DNA of 64,000 nt from Erythrobacter sp. (GTDB lineage: Bacteria; Pseudomonadota; Alphaproteobacteria; Sphingomonadales; Sphingomonadaceae): NCBI GenBank assembly GCA_029937545.1, contig JAPYPR010000008.1, forward strand, positions 45,333 to 109,332, read 5' to 3'. Positions 36,961 to 46,000 of the stretch are shown here, piece by piece (the first letter of the stretch is position 1; every line of letters starts with the position of its first letter). Under the pieces are notes generated by a model, which worked only from the letters and a program-made list of their open reading frames with translations, was not told the origin of the DNA and ran no database searches. Both the position numbers and the translations under genes were made by a program.

Positions 36961-38316
36961 ATGAGCACCGAGAGCAAAGCCAAAACCACCCGGTTCATCC
37001 GGCTCGCCGTAACCACGGCCCTGGCCACGACCGCGCTGGCCGGTTGCACCGGCACGGGCGCTCCCTCGCACAACTATTCCGCCGCCAAGGCGGAAAAGGC
37101 GCTGGCGAAGGGCCAGCAGGGTGAGGCGATCGAGCATGCGGAAGCCGCGGTTCTAGCCGCGCCGCGCGATGCGCAGACCCGCACGCTGCTCGCCAATGCC
37201 TATCTCCAGTCGGGTCGTTTCGCTTCAGCTGCGACCACTTTCGGCGAAGCCGTCGAGCTCGGCGATACGGCCGCGCGGACGATCATCAGCTATTCGCTGG
37301 CGCTGACCGCAATCGGCGACATCCCCGGCGCGCACGAGCTGCTGCGCCAGCACCAGAATGCAATCGACCCGGCGGATTTCGGCCTTGCCCTGGCGCTGGC
37401 CGGGCAGCCGCAGCAGGGCGTTCACATCCTCGACAATGCGCTGCGGGGGGGGCAGAATACGCCCAAGGTTCGCCAGAACCTCGCCTATGCCTTCGCCCTG
37501 TCGGGCGACTGGCGCAATGCACGCATCCTCGCCTCGCAGGACGTTCCCGGCGACAAGCTGAACGAGCGCCTCCAGGAATGGGCGCAGCTTGTACAGGCCA
37601 GACACCCGACCGTTCTGGTTGCCCGCCTGCTCGACGTGCAGCCGGTGGAAGATCCCGGCCAGCCAGCCATGCTGGCGCTCGCCAACCACGCGGCGCATAG
37701 CCAGCTTGCAGTCGAATCCGCCGATCAGGCAGAGCCGGTCGATGCCGCCGCTCCGGCCAGCGATTTCGCGCTCGCGGAAGAACTGCCTGCCGTCAATGCG
37801 ATCCCGTCGATGGATCCGAATGTCGGCGAGGCGCAATTCGAGGACAGCGGCGAAGCGCTACTGGCCGATGCCGGTCTCGAGACCGTCGGCGGCCCGCGTT
37901 TCGTCAGCCGCGAAGTGGTCCAGTCGGTTCCGGTTTCGCAGCGCGCCAAGCCTGCAGCCGCCCCGCGTGCGGCCAAACCCGCTCCGGCGAAGGCTGCTCC
38001 GGTCGCGATGACCTCCGGCGATTACAACATCCAGCTCGGCTCGTATTTCTCGATGTCCGATGCCCAGGCCGCGTGGAAGGTCTTCCAGAACCGCCATCCC
38101 GAGCTTGCCGATGCCGAACGCGTCATCACCAAGGCCCGCGTGAACGGCAAGATCTACTACCGCGTCGCGGCAGCCGGTTTCGCAAAAGCCTCGGCCCAGT
38201 CGATATGCCGCTCGGTCAAGAGCTCGGGCGCGGGCTGCATCGCCTATGCCGCATCGTCTCCGCTTCCCGGCGCTCTGAACGTCGTTCGTGACGGAGTTCG
38301 GGTCGCTGCGCGGTAA
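36961..38316 (+). CDS. TPR and SPOR-domain lipoprotein
   Basis: This 451-aa protein has a signal peptide with lipobox LAGC at about residues 25-28. TPR-like repeats follow (EKALAKGQQGEAIEHAEAA, ARTLLANAYLQSGRF-type). A disordered Ala/Pro linker and a C-terminal SPOR domain (NIQLGSYFSMSDAQAAWKVF to CIAYA) complete it. A role at the septum is likely. ATG 36961 is better spaced from GGGGA than ATG 36955. It is probably co-transcribed with the ParA-like pair. Confidence 0.86.
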   Translation: MSTESKAKTTRFIRLAVTTALATTALAGCTGTGAPSHNYSAAKAEKALAKGQQGEAIEHAEAAVLAAPRDAQTRTLLANAYLQSGRFASAATTFGEAVELGDTAARTIISYSLALTAIGDIPGAHELLRQHQNAIDPADFGLALALAGQPQQGVHILDNALRGGQNTPKVRQNLAYAFALSGDWRNARILASQDVPGDKLNERLQEWAQLVQARHPTVLVARLLDVQPVEDPGQPAMLALANHAAHSQLAVESADQAEPVDAAAPASDFALAEELPAVNAIPSMDPNVGEAQFEDSGEALLADAGLETVGGPRFVSREVVQSVPVSQRAKPAAAPRAAKPAPAKAAPVAMTSGDYNIQLGSYFSMSDAQAAWKVFQNRHPELADAERVITKARVNGKIYYRVAAAGFAKASAQSICRSVKSSGAGCIAYAASSPLPGALNVVRDGVRVAAR

Positions 38317-38341
38317 CAACCGCACTCCATCAAACTTTGCC

Positions 38342-38375
38342 AGCCCCGTCCGGAGCACTCCGGGCGGGGCTTTTT
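38342..38375 (+). terminator. Rho-independent terminator after the SPOR lipoprotein gene
   Basis: AGCCCCGTCCGGAG pairs with CTCCGGGCGGGGCT (one mismatch) around a 2-nt loop, followed by TTTTT. It lies 25 bp past the stop, ahead of the convergent pyrC' gene. Confidence 0.85.
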
Positions 38376-38383
38376 CCAGGGCG

Positions 38384-39616
38384 CTAGAGGTCTATGGCGA
38401 CGCCGCCCTTGTAGAGCGCGGTCACGCGGCCCTGCGTCGGCTGTCCGTCGAACGGGGTGTTGCCGGCGGTCGCTGCCATCTTCTCGCTCTGGATGATCCA
38501 GGGCTTATCGACATCGACGATCACGATGTCGGCTTCCTGGCCCACTTCCAGAATGCCGGCCTCGACGCCGAGAATCCTCGCGGGGGCCGTGCACAGCATG
38601 GTTATGGCACGCGGCAGGTCGATCACCTCGTCGCGCACCAGCGACAGCGTCATGGCGAGCAGGGTTTCCGCTCCGGCCATGCCCGGTTCGGCATCGGCGA
38701 ACGGCAGGCGCTTGTCTTCCGGCCCGCGCGGATCGTGCCCGCTGGCGATGACGTCAATCGTGCCGTCGGCAATCGCTTCGCGCACGGCCTGCCGGTCGTC
38801 CTCGCTTCGTAGCGGCGGCGAAAGGCGGGCGAAGGTGCGGAAATCGACGGTCGCCAGGTCGGACAGCATGAAGTGCGCAGGCGTCACGCCGCAGGTCACC
38901 GCCGCTCCGCGCGTCTTGGCCTTGCGGACCAGCTCAAGCCCCGCCCGCGTGGTCACCTGCCGGAAATGCAGCCGCGCTCCGGCCATCTCGGCCAGCGCGA
39001 GGTCGCGCGCGATGGCGATGGCTTCGGCTTGCGGCGGCGCGCTCGGCAAGCCGCGGCGGGTCGCAACCTCGCCAGAGGTCGCCACGCCGCTCCCGACGAG
39101 CGCGGCATCTTCGGCATGGGCGATCACGACCATGTCGAGCATGGCGGCATATTGCAGCAGCCGTAGCATCGCGCCGGAGTCCGCAATCCACCCCCGCCCG
39201 GTCGCGACGGCACGCGCGCCCGCTTCGCGCATCAAGGCGATCTCGGCGATTTCGGACCCGGCGAGGTCGCGTGTCGCAGCGGCGAGCGGGTGGACCCACA
39301 GGTCGGGCTTGCCGCTCTTGGCGATATAGGACACCCGGCTCGGCAGATCGAGCGGCGGGGACTGGTCGGGCATCAGCGCCGCGCGGGTGATCCCGCCGAA
39401 ATGGAAGGCGGGCTTGTCGATCGCGAAAACGCCAAGATCGACAAGGCCGGGTGCGACCAGCCTGCCGCGCGCATCGATGGTCTCGTCGCCATCCTGCGCC
39501 CCGACGTCGCCGACTGCCTCGATCAGGCCGTCGACCAACCTGACCGAGCCGTCCTCGATGCCTTCGCGAGTGGCGATCCGACCGTTCGTGATCGTTAGGG
39601 GACGCACCTGCTTCAT
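38384..39616 (-). CDS. Dihydroorotase-like protein lacking metal ligands (PyrC'/PyrX)
   Basis: This 410-aa amidohydrolase-fold protein is most like dihydroorotase. The canonical HxH after strand 1 (VDLHVHLREPG type) is replaced by [15 protein letters not shown], and the usual DHAPH block near the C-terminus reads ASGHDPRG. Two key metal sites are therefore absent, and catalysis is improbable. Such PyrC' proteins are structural partners of class A aspartate transcarbamoylase. Its start overlaps the pyrB stop (ATGA), as expected for a complex. A true dihydroorotase must be elsewhere in the genome. Confidence 0.88.
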   Translation of the reverse strand: MKQVRPLTITNGRIATREGIEDGSVRLVDGLIEAVGDVGAQDGDETIDARGRLVAPGLVDLGVFAIDKPAFHFGGITRAALMPDQSPPLDLPSRVSYIAKSGKPDLWVHPLAAATRDLAGSEIAEIALMREAGARAVATGRGWIADSGAMLRLLQYAAMLDMVVIAHAEDAALVGSGVATSGEVATRRGLPSAPPQAEAIAIARDLALAEMAGARLHFRQVTTRAGLELVRKAKTRGAAVTCGVTPAHFMLSDLATVDFRTFARLSPPLRSEDDRQAVREAIADGTIDVIASGHDPRGPEDKRLPFADAEPGMAGAETLLAMTLSLVRDEVIDLPRAITMLCTAPARILGVEAGILEVGQEADIVIVDVDKPWIIQSEKMAATAGNTPFDGQPTQGRVTALYKGGVAIDL

Positions 39617-40638
39617 GCCGCCGCTCCCCAACCCTCGACCCCGCGCCCGCGGCGGGTAAGCACATCGAGCGCGGCCATGCGGATCGCAACACCCATCTCG
39701 ACCTGCCGCGTGATGATCGATCGGTCGATCATGTCGGCGACCTCGCTGTCGATCTCGACCCCGCGGTTCATCGGGCCAGGATGCATCACCAACGCATCGG
39801 GGTTGGCATTCGCCAGCCGCTGCTTCGTCAGGCCGTAGAGATGGTGATATTCGCGCGCCGAGGGGATGAACTGGCCGCTCATTCGCTCGGTCTGGAGCCG
39901 CAGCATCATCACCACGTCCGCTCCGTCCAGCGCAGCGTCGAAATCGTGGTAGACCTCGGCCCCCATCCCCTCGATGCCGGTCGGCATCAACGCAGGCGGC
40001 GCACAAAGGCGCACGGTAGCGCCAAGCGCTTGCAGGCACAGCAGATTGGATCGCGCTACCCGGCTGTGGAGAATATCGCCGCAGATAACGATTACGAGGC
40101 CGGTAAAGTCGTCCGCCGCCTCGCCCCGCTCGCGCAGGGCATGGCGCAGTGCCAGCGCATCGAGCAGGCCTTGCGTCGGATGCTCGTGCTGCCCGTCGCC
40201 CGCATTGAGCACCGGGCAGTCGACCTTGTCCGCGATCAGTTGCGTCGCTCCGCTCGATCCATGGCGGATCACGATCGCATCCGCGCGCATCGCGTTCAAA
40301 GTGATCGCCGTATCGATCAGGGTCTCGCCCTTTTTCACGCTCGAGGTCGCGGCGTGCATGTTGACGACATCCGCGCCCAGCCGCTTGCCCGCGATTTCGA
40401 AGCTCAGCAGCGTGCGCGTGCTGTTCTCGAAAAAGGCGTTGATGACCGTGAGGCCGGCCAGCAGGTCGTTATGCTTGGTCGGCTGGCGGTTCAGCGTCAC
40501 CCATTGCTCCGCCTCGTCCAGCAGGAAGAGGATTTCGTGCCGCTCGAGCTGGCCGATGCCGATCAGGTCGCGGTGCGGGAAAGCCTGCGCGCCCGCCGGA
40601 TAGCGGGGCGCGTGGGGCGAAGTTTCCGTCGATGCCAT
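39613..40638 (-). CDS. pyrB: Aspartate carbamoyltransferase catalytic subunit
   Basis: This ~341-aa enzyme condenses carbamoyl phosphate and aspartate, the committed step of pyrimidine synthesis. The carbamoyl-phosphate loop [13 protein letters not shown], the VKKGET loop, DGQHEHPTQ and HPGPMNRG are all intact. The N-terminus has about 25 residues before the fold, fitting PyrC'-associated enzymes. ATG 40638 is chosen; GTG 40647 is possible. Confidence 0.95.
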   Translation of the reverse strand: MASTETSPHAPRYPAGAQAFPHRDLIGIGQLERHEILFLLDEAEQWVTLNRQPTKHNDLLAGLTVINAFFENSTRTLLSFEIAGKRLGADVVNMHAATSSVKKGETLIDTAITLNAMRADAIVIRHGSSGATQLIADKVDCPVLNAGDGQHEHPTQGLLDALALRHALRERGEAADDFTGLVIVICGDILHSRVARSNLLCLQALGATVRLCAPPALMPTGIEGMGAEVYHDFDAALDGADVVMMLRLQTERMSGQFIPSAREYHHLYGLTKQRLANANPDALVMHPGPMNRGVEIDSEVADMIDRSIITRQVEMGVAIRMAALDVLTRRGRGVEGWGAAA

Positions 40639-40741
40639 TGAAGCCACGCCCTTAGTCGAGGCTTATCGCGCGCTCAAGCGCTTATCGCTGGCGAAGCGCG
40701 CTCCGCACGCCTAGCTAGGGCGGAACAGGAGAACGGTTTCG

Positions 40742-42619
40742 ATGGGTTTCGCAGGCAAGGTGTGGAAGTTTCTGGTCGGGGTGAAGGACGCGCTCGTGCT
40801 CGTCTTCATGCTGCTGTTTTTCGCCGCCCTCTTCGCCATCCTCACTGCCCGGCCGAGCCCTGCTGCGGTGCGCGACGGGGCGCTGGTGCTCGACCTCGAC
40901 GGTGTGATCGTGGAGGAACGCTCCGAGGTCGATCCCATCGCCGCCCTGCTCGCCACCAGCGCGCCCATTGCCGAATACCAGGCCCGCGATCTCGTGCGCG
41001 GCCTCGATGCCGCTGCCACGGACGACCGGATTACTGCCGTCGTCCTCGATCTCGACCGCTTCCTTGGCGCAGGGCAGGTCCATCTTCAGGAAATCGGCGC
41101 GGCGCTCGACCGGGTGCGCGCGGCGGAGAAGCCGGTGCTGGCCTTCGCCACCGCCTATACCGACGACTCGATGCTACTGGCCGCCCATGCGAGCGAGGTC
41201 TGGGTCGATCCGCTCGGCGGCGCCGTGATCGCCGGTCCGGGCGGGGAGCGGCTCTATTACGGCAATCTTCTCGGCCGGCTCGAGGTCAACGCCCGCGTCT
41301 ACAAGGTCGGCGAATACAAGAGCGCGGTCGAGCCTTATTCCCGCTCCGACATGTCTGAAGCCGCGCGACAGAACTACAGCGAGCTTTACGGGGCTCTGTG
41401 GGAGGAATATCTCGCCAATGTGAAGAAGGCGCGCCCCGCCGCCGATATCGCGCGGATCACCGGCGATCCCGTCGGCTGGATCGAAGCCGCCGGCGGCGAT
41501 CTCGCCACCGCTGCCGAACAGGCGGGACTGGTCGACCGGCTCGGCACGCGGCAGGAATTCGAGGAACGCGTGGTCGAACTGGTCGGCGCGGACGGCTGGA
41601 GCGACGAATCCGGCGCCTTCCCCTCGACCGAGATGGCGGCATGGCTGGAGGACAATCCGCTCGACACACCCGGCAAGTCCATCGGTGTCGTGACCATCGC
41701 TGGCGAAATCGTCGATGGCGAGGCCGGGCCCGGCACGGCCGGCGGAGACCGGATCGCGGACCTGCTCGACGAAGCGCTGGCCTATGACCTCGCGGGTCTG
41801 GTAGTGCGCGTGGACTCTCCCGGCGGATCGGTGCTGGCCTCCGAGCGTATTCGCAACGCGATCCTGCGCCACAAGGCGAACGATATCCCGATCGCGGTTT
41901 CCATGGCCAACCTTGCAGCGAGTGGCGGATACTGGGTCTCGACGCCCGCAGACCGTATTTTCGCCGAACCGGAAACGATCACCGGTTCGATCGGCATATT
42001 CGCGGTCATCCCCACCTTCGAGCGGGCCGCAGCCAGCCTCGGCGTGAACAGCGACGGCGTGCGCACCAGCCCCCTGTCAGGCCAGCCGGACATCATCGGC
42101 GGCTTCACGCCAGAGGTCGACGCGCTGATCCAGGCGAATGTCGAGAACGGCTACGAGGACTTCCTCGACCGCGTGACCGCCGCACGCGGGCTGACGCGCG
42201 AGCAGGCCGATCGCATCGGCCAGGGCCGCGTGTGGGACGGCGGCACGGCGCGCCAGATCGGGCTGGTCGACCAGTATGGCGGGATGGACGAAGCCTTGGC
42301 GTGGGTCGCGCAGCAGGCCGAACTCGGCGACGACTGGCATGCGCGCTATCTCGGATCGCAGCCGACGGGCTACGACACGCTACTGCGCAGCCTGCTGACC
42401 GACGATGCCGAGACCGGCCAGGGCAACGATGTGGTGGCGACGTTCGCGCTGCGCCGCGCGGCTGTCCTCGGCCGTATCGAAGGCGACATCGATCGCCTGA
42501 TGGGAACGCGCGGAATGCAGGCCTACTGCCTCGATTGCCCTGCCCAGATGACTGCGGCGCGCGAGCGAGACGCCTCCACCGGCTGGCTTTCCTCGCTGTT
42601 CGGCCTGCTCCCACTCTAG
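40742..42619 (+). CDS. sppA: Signal peptide peptidase SppA (67K type)
   Basis: This 625-aa protein has an N-terminal membrane anchor and tandem S49 domains. The general-base Lys is in YKVGEYKSAVEPY in the first half, and the nucleophile Ser is in NLAASGGYWVSTPAD in the second half, as in long SppA. It degrades leftover signal peptides in the inner membrane. It is separated by 72 bp from tRNA-Val. Confidence 0.95.
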   Translation: MGFAGKVWKFLVGVKDALVLVFMLLFFAALFAILTARPSPAAVRDGALVLDLDGVIVEERSEVDPIAALLATSAPIAEYQARDLVRGLDAAATDDRITAVVLDLDRFLGAGQVHLQEIGAALDRVRAAEKPVLAFATAYTDDSMLLAAHASEVWVDPLGGAVIAGPGGERLYYGNLLGRLEVNARVYKVGEYKSAVEPYSRSDMSEAARQNYSELYGALWEEYLANVKKARPAADIARITGDPVGWIEAAGGDLATAAEQAGLVDRLGTRQEFEERVVELVGADGWSDESGAFPSTEMAAWLEDNPLDTPGKSIGVVTIAGEIVDGEAGPGTAGGDRIADLLDEALAYDLAGLVVRVDSPGGSVLASERIRNAILRHKANDIPIAVSMANLAASGGYWVSTPADRIFAEPETITGSIGIFAVIPTFERAAASLGVNSDGVRTSPLSGQPDIIGGFTPEVDALIQANVENGYEDFLDRVTAARGLTREQADRIGQGRVWDGGTARQIGLVDQYGGMDEALAWVAQQAELGDDWHARYLGSQPTGYDTLLRSLLTDDAETGQGNDVVATFALRRAAVLGRIEGDIDRLMGTRGMQAYCLDCPAQMTAARERDASTGWLSSLFGLLPL

Positions 42620-42691
42620 CAGGCGCTTGCCAGCAAGCGATTCGCCGCGTAATGGCGCGCCCCTGCCCGGCGATCATCGCCGCGAACGGGC

Positions 42692-42766
42692 GGGCGCGTA
42701 GCTCAGTGGTAGAGCACACCCTTCACACGGGTGGGGTCGCAAGTTCAATCCTTGCCGCGCCCACCA
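42692..42766 (+). tRNA. tRNA-Val (anticodon CAC), island insertion site
   Basis: The acceptor stem GGGCGCG/CGCGCCC, D arm, anticodon loop TTCACAC and CCA-ending 3' terminus are all present in a 75-nt gene. The gene is complete, and its 3' 45 bp are duplicated at 63837-63881, marking an integration target. Confidence 0.95.
42722..42766 (+). repeat. Left attachment repeat (attL), 3' part of tRNA-Val
   Basis: A 45-bp stretch starting TTCACACGGG and ending CGCGCCCACCA is exactly repeated at 63837-63881. The next base on each side differs, so the limits are exact. Together the copies delimit an element of about 21.1 kb between repeat starts. Confidence 0.95.
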
Positions 42767-42799
42767 CTTTTCAAAGACTTACGGCGCGGCTCGTCATTT

Positions 42800-42820
42800 G
42801 TATGAAACGAGTATGAAAAA
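42800..42820 (+). repeat. Left internal recombinase-arm-like repeat
   Basis: GTATGAAACGAGTATGAAAA plus one more A lies 34 bp inside the left attachment repeat. The same 21 bp recurs at 63719-63739. It contains two GTATGAAA units and fits an arm-type binding site for the island integrase. Confidence 0.7.
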
Positions 42821-43027
42821 ACACGTCGGGCAATCTTCCGTACCCGGGACCCACACACAATAGGCCTCGTTCGCGGTCCGAACATCCACGCTGCGCTAGA
42901 ATCTCGAAGCGGGGGACTTTGCAGGCTGCGCGAGGCTTGCGTAGCGATTCCTGCTAATGGCTTTTCATGGGCCGGAAACGGACTGACTGCTATCAGCGGT
43001 CGAATTGCGAAAAAGCTGCCATTCGAT

Positions 43028-46000
43028 TTATCCTCCCACCAGGAAGAAGTTGGCGGGTGCCTTCTCACCGAACAGCTTGTCGGAGCGCTTTTTCTTCCAC
43101 TTTCCAATGCGCCTTTCGATTTCTCGCCAGATGCTCGGCTCGAAGTTCTCCATTGGCTCACCACATGGTTTTTCACTCCGCTCCCAAGTCTGATAACGCC
43201 CGTCGACAACCTTCAAGAACAAAACACTGAAGCGCCAAAAGTCCTCATTAGATTGTGCAACCCGCACCAACTCATACCAGTGGATCGCCCATAGATTACG
43301 ATTGTACGCATAGCGTGCCGCCTCTGCTGCTTTTCCAATTATGCCTGTAAGACCCTCATGGTTTGCTATGATCGCCTCGCGATCTTCATTTGCGTGAGCA
43401 AAGCCGCAAACCATGAGTGCTCTCGAAACGTTTACAGGTTCCTCGCAGTTAAGCTTCTTCTCGACATAGGCATCCAAAACCGCTGACTTGCCTGCTGAGA
43501 GAGCCGCTAAGACCTCTTGAGCAATATCATGGTCAGTTGCCGCCTCATCCAGTCTGATTTCTCGCAATTTGTTGATTGCGCTGTGGTCGGCAGCCTCCCA
43601 GATCGAAAGACTCTCTAATCCTAGTGCTGCGGGCCCTTGAACTATGTTCACGAAGCCTCGATTGCCTCTCAGGTGCTGAAAGAGGCGGGCTGCAAATTCG
43701 GGATTGTTATGTGAGAGCACCTCCGCAACCCGAAGGCCGAAGTTGCATATATGGCGAACTTTTCGGCCTGAGTTCTCAAGAAACGCTGTCGCCCATTCTT
43801 CCAGCAAGTTCGGGTTGGATCGCGCGCAGGCTCGAAGTGTAGCCAATGCCGTGTCATCAATGATTTGCCTTGCGTCATTCCTGCTGAGCGTATCTTCAAA
43901 CGACTCAAACGCTTTTCTTCCGCGCTCTTGGCGAGCGTCAAACTCCTCCTCGGTCTCTGAGAGTCGCTTGGAAAAGTCTTCCGGGCTCAATTCATTCTGC
44001 GGTTCCTCAACAGACCGAAGGGGGGTGTGAAAAGCCTTGCGCTGGTCACCGTTGGACTGCGTTATCGTTGGTCCGACGAGCGGCAGGTCTAACTCAAGCA
44101 TCTTTGCGACAGACGCATTTAACCGATTTGGGATTTCCGAAAGGTCCGCGTTGTCAGCTGCAAGCGCTAGTAGATGATAGTGCTCTCGCGAAACTCGGCT
44201 GACCGCCGATTGTTCGGACAGAAGACCGTGGCGATAGGCCCTAGCAATTGCTTTTGCTCCATCCCATCGTTCGAAATGGCACTCTCGTGCATTCAGGACA
44301 TTCGCATCCCACTGACTATTCGCAAACGTTTGGATGAATTCAGCATCATCCAATTCGACAAGCGTTCCGATTGCAATCGAGCGAACACTGCTTTTGTCAT
44401 CGTTTGCGAGCTTGCGGAGCGAGACCACAGATCGCTCCGTCATCTCAGTTGCAGAGTAACGCGCAACCATCAGTATCGTCATTTTGAAATCTGGATCATC
44501 TGACTGAACGCATCGATCTAGCGCTCTCTCAAGAGCCAATGGCGTAGCCTCCTTGAGTACATCAGCCAAATCGAGCAACGGCGGCCCATAGGAATTTAGC
44601 GAAAGCAGAGCCTCCAATTGCTCATCCCCATCCAGATGAGGGAAGCTCATCAACAAGCCATATTGCGCGAGAATCCAATCGTCGCGGCTATCACTGTCGT
44701 CGCGGTATGGGCGACTTTTTTGCCGAGCTAGATTGAGCAGGCGCTCCCGAGCAGTACCCGTAACCAAAGCCGTTTCTTCTCTCAGGCCCAGAAGACGATG
44801 CTTTGTTGAGTTTGTAGCTGATGCACTGAACTTCTCGACTACAGAGCGGTGGACTTCAATTGCGGTTTCAGGATCGAAACGCGCCAGTCCAAAGCTTGCG
44901 TCCTGTAGAAAATGATCTTCAGCGGTCATTCCTAAGGATATGCGTAGATTATCCAGATCAATCGCTCGGTAGTCTGTCGCTGTTTGATTGATGTTCTCAG
45001 GGCGCTCCGAACTTGGATCACACGGATCGGTAGCGCAGTACTTTTCTATGAGCCGCCACCCCTCGAAGCGTTCTCGATCCTTTGTCAGTTCTTCGACTAA
45101 CTGGAGGCAAATCTGCCCGTCTTCAAAGGTACTCGTGGCACGCAAGACGTGGACGTAAGCCCACTTACCGGCTTTCGATGTATCTTTTTTTGAAAGCGGC
45201 TCGGCATGCTGCAGGAGCGCTTCTCGTGTCCGCGCCCAATCAATGGTATTGAACCGAACGAGATACATATACTCGTCATAGGGACGGTGCAGGTCTGAGT
45301 TGATTGCTTGCCCAAAGGCCCAGGCAACAAGGCTCTCTGTGAAGTCCTCGAGAGCCATGCCTGCGAGCAGCCGAAAAACTTTTGCTGCTATCTGGCTACT
45401 CGCTAAAGCGTCATCGCGCGTCATTTGCGTCGTGAAGAACGCTCTTTCATCGTCAGACAAATCATCTAGCCGGGTCGAGAGGACTTGCTCTCGTTCCGCA
45501 ACCTTCACCTCGTATGCTTCCTCTCCCTTACTGCTATCTTTGAAGACGCCAATTTTCGGATCAAGCGAGTAGCACCTAAGCCAATTATGAATGTGGCCGC
45601 TCATCGCGCTCCACGCATTGGCGTCACCACGCAATTCGCGCAGCGAATGAGTCAACCAGTCTTCGTTGCTTACGTGAGCACTTGTTACCGCTAGTTCCCG
45701 CAAGGCTTCCATAGCAGCGTTGGTTCGAGTTCGGATTACCGCCTCAAAGGCTGGGTAAGAGTCCTCGTCGATGTTTTGGAGGCGAAGGTATGCAGCAATC
45801 AGAGCTGCAACCGTACTGTCACTCGCTGTCTCATCGATTGAAGAAATGACCATAGCGGCATTTACGGCTTCTGCCGTCAAATCAAGAGCGCTAATCGGCT
45901 CTAACATTGCATCCAACGCTTCGTCAGCTGGAGTTTTGTTCCGCAAGCTGCTGCGCATTGCGTCCAGTACCGCAAATCCCAGCGCCACAATCAGCCCGTC

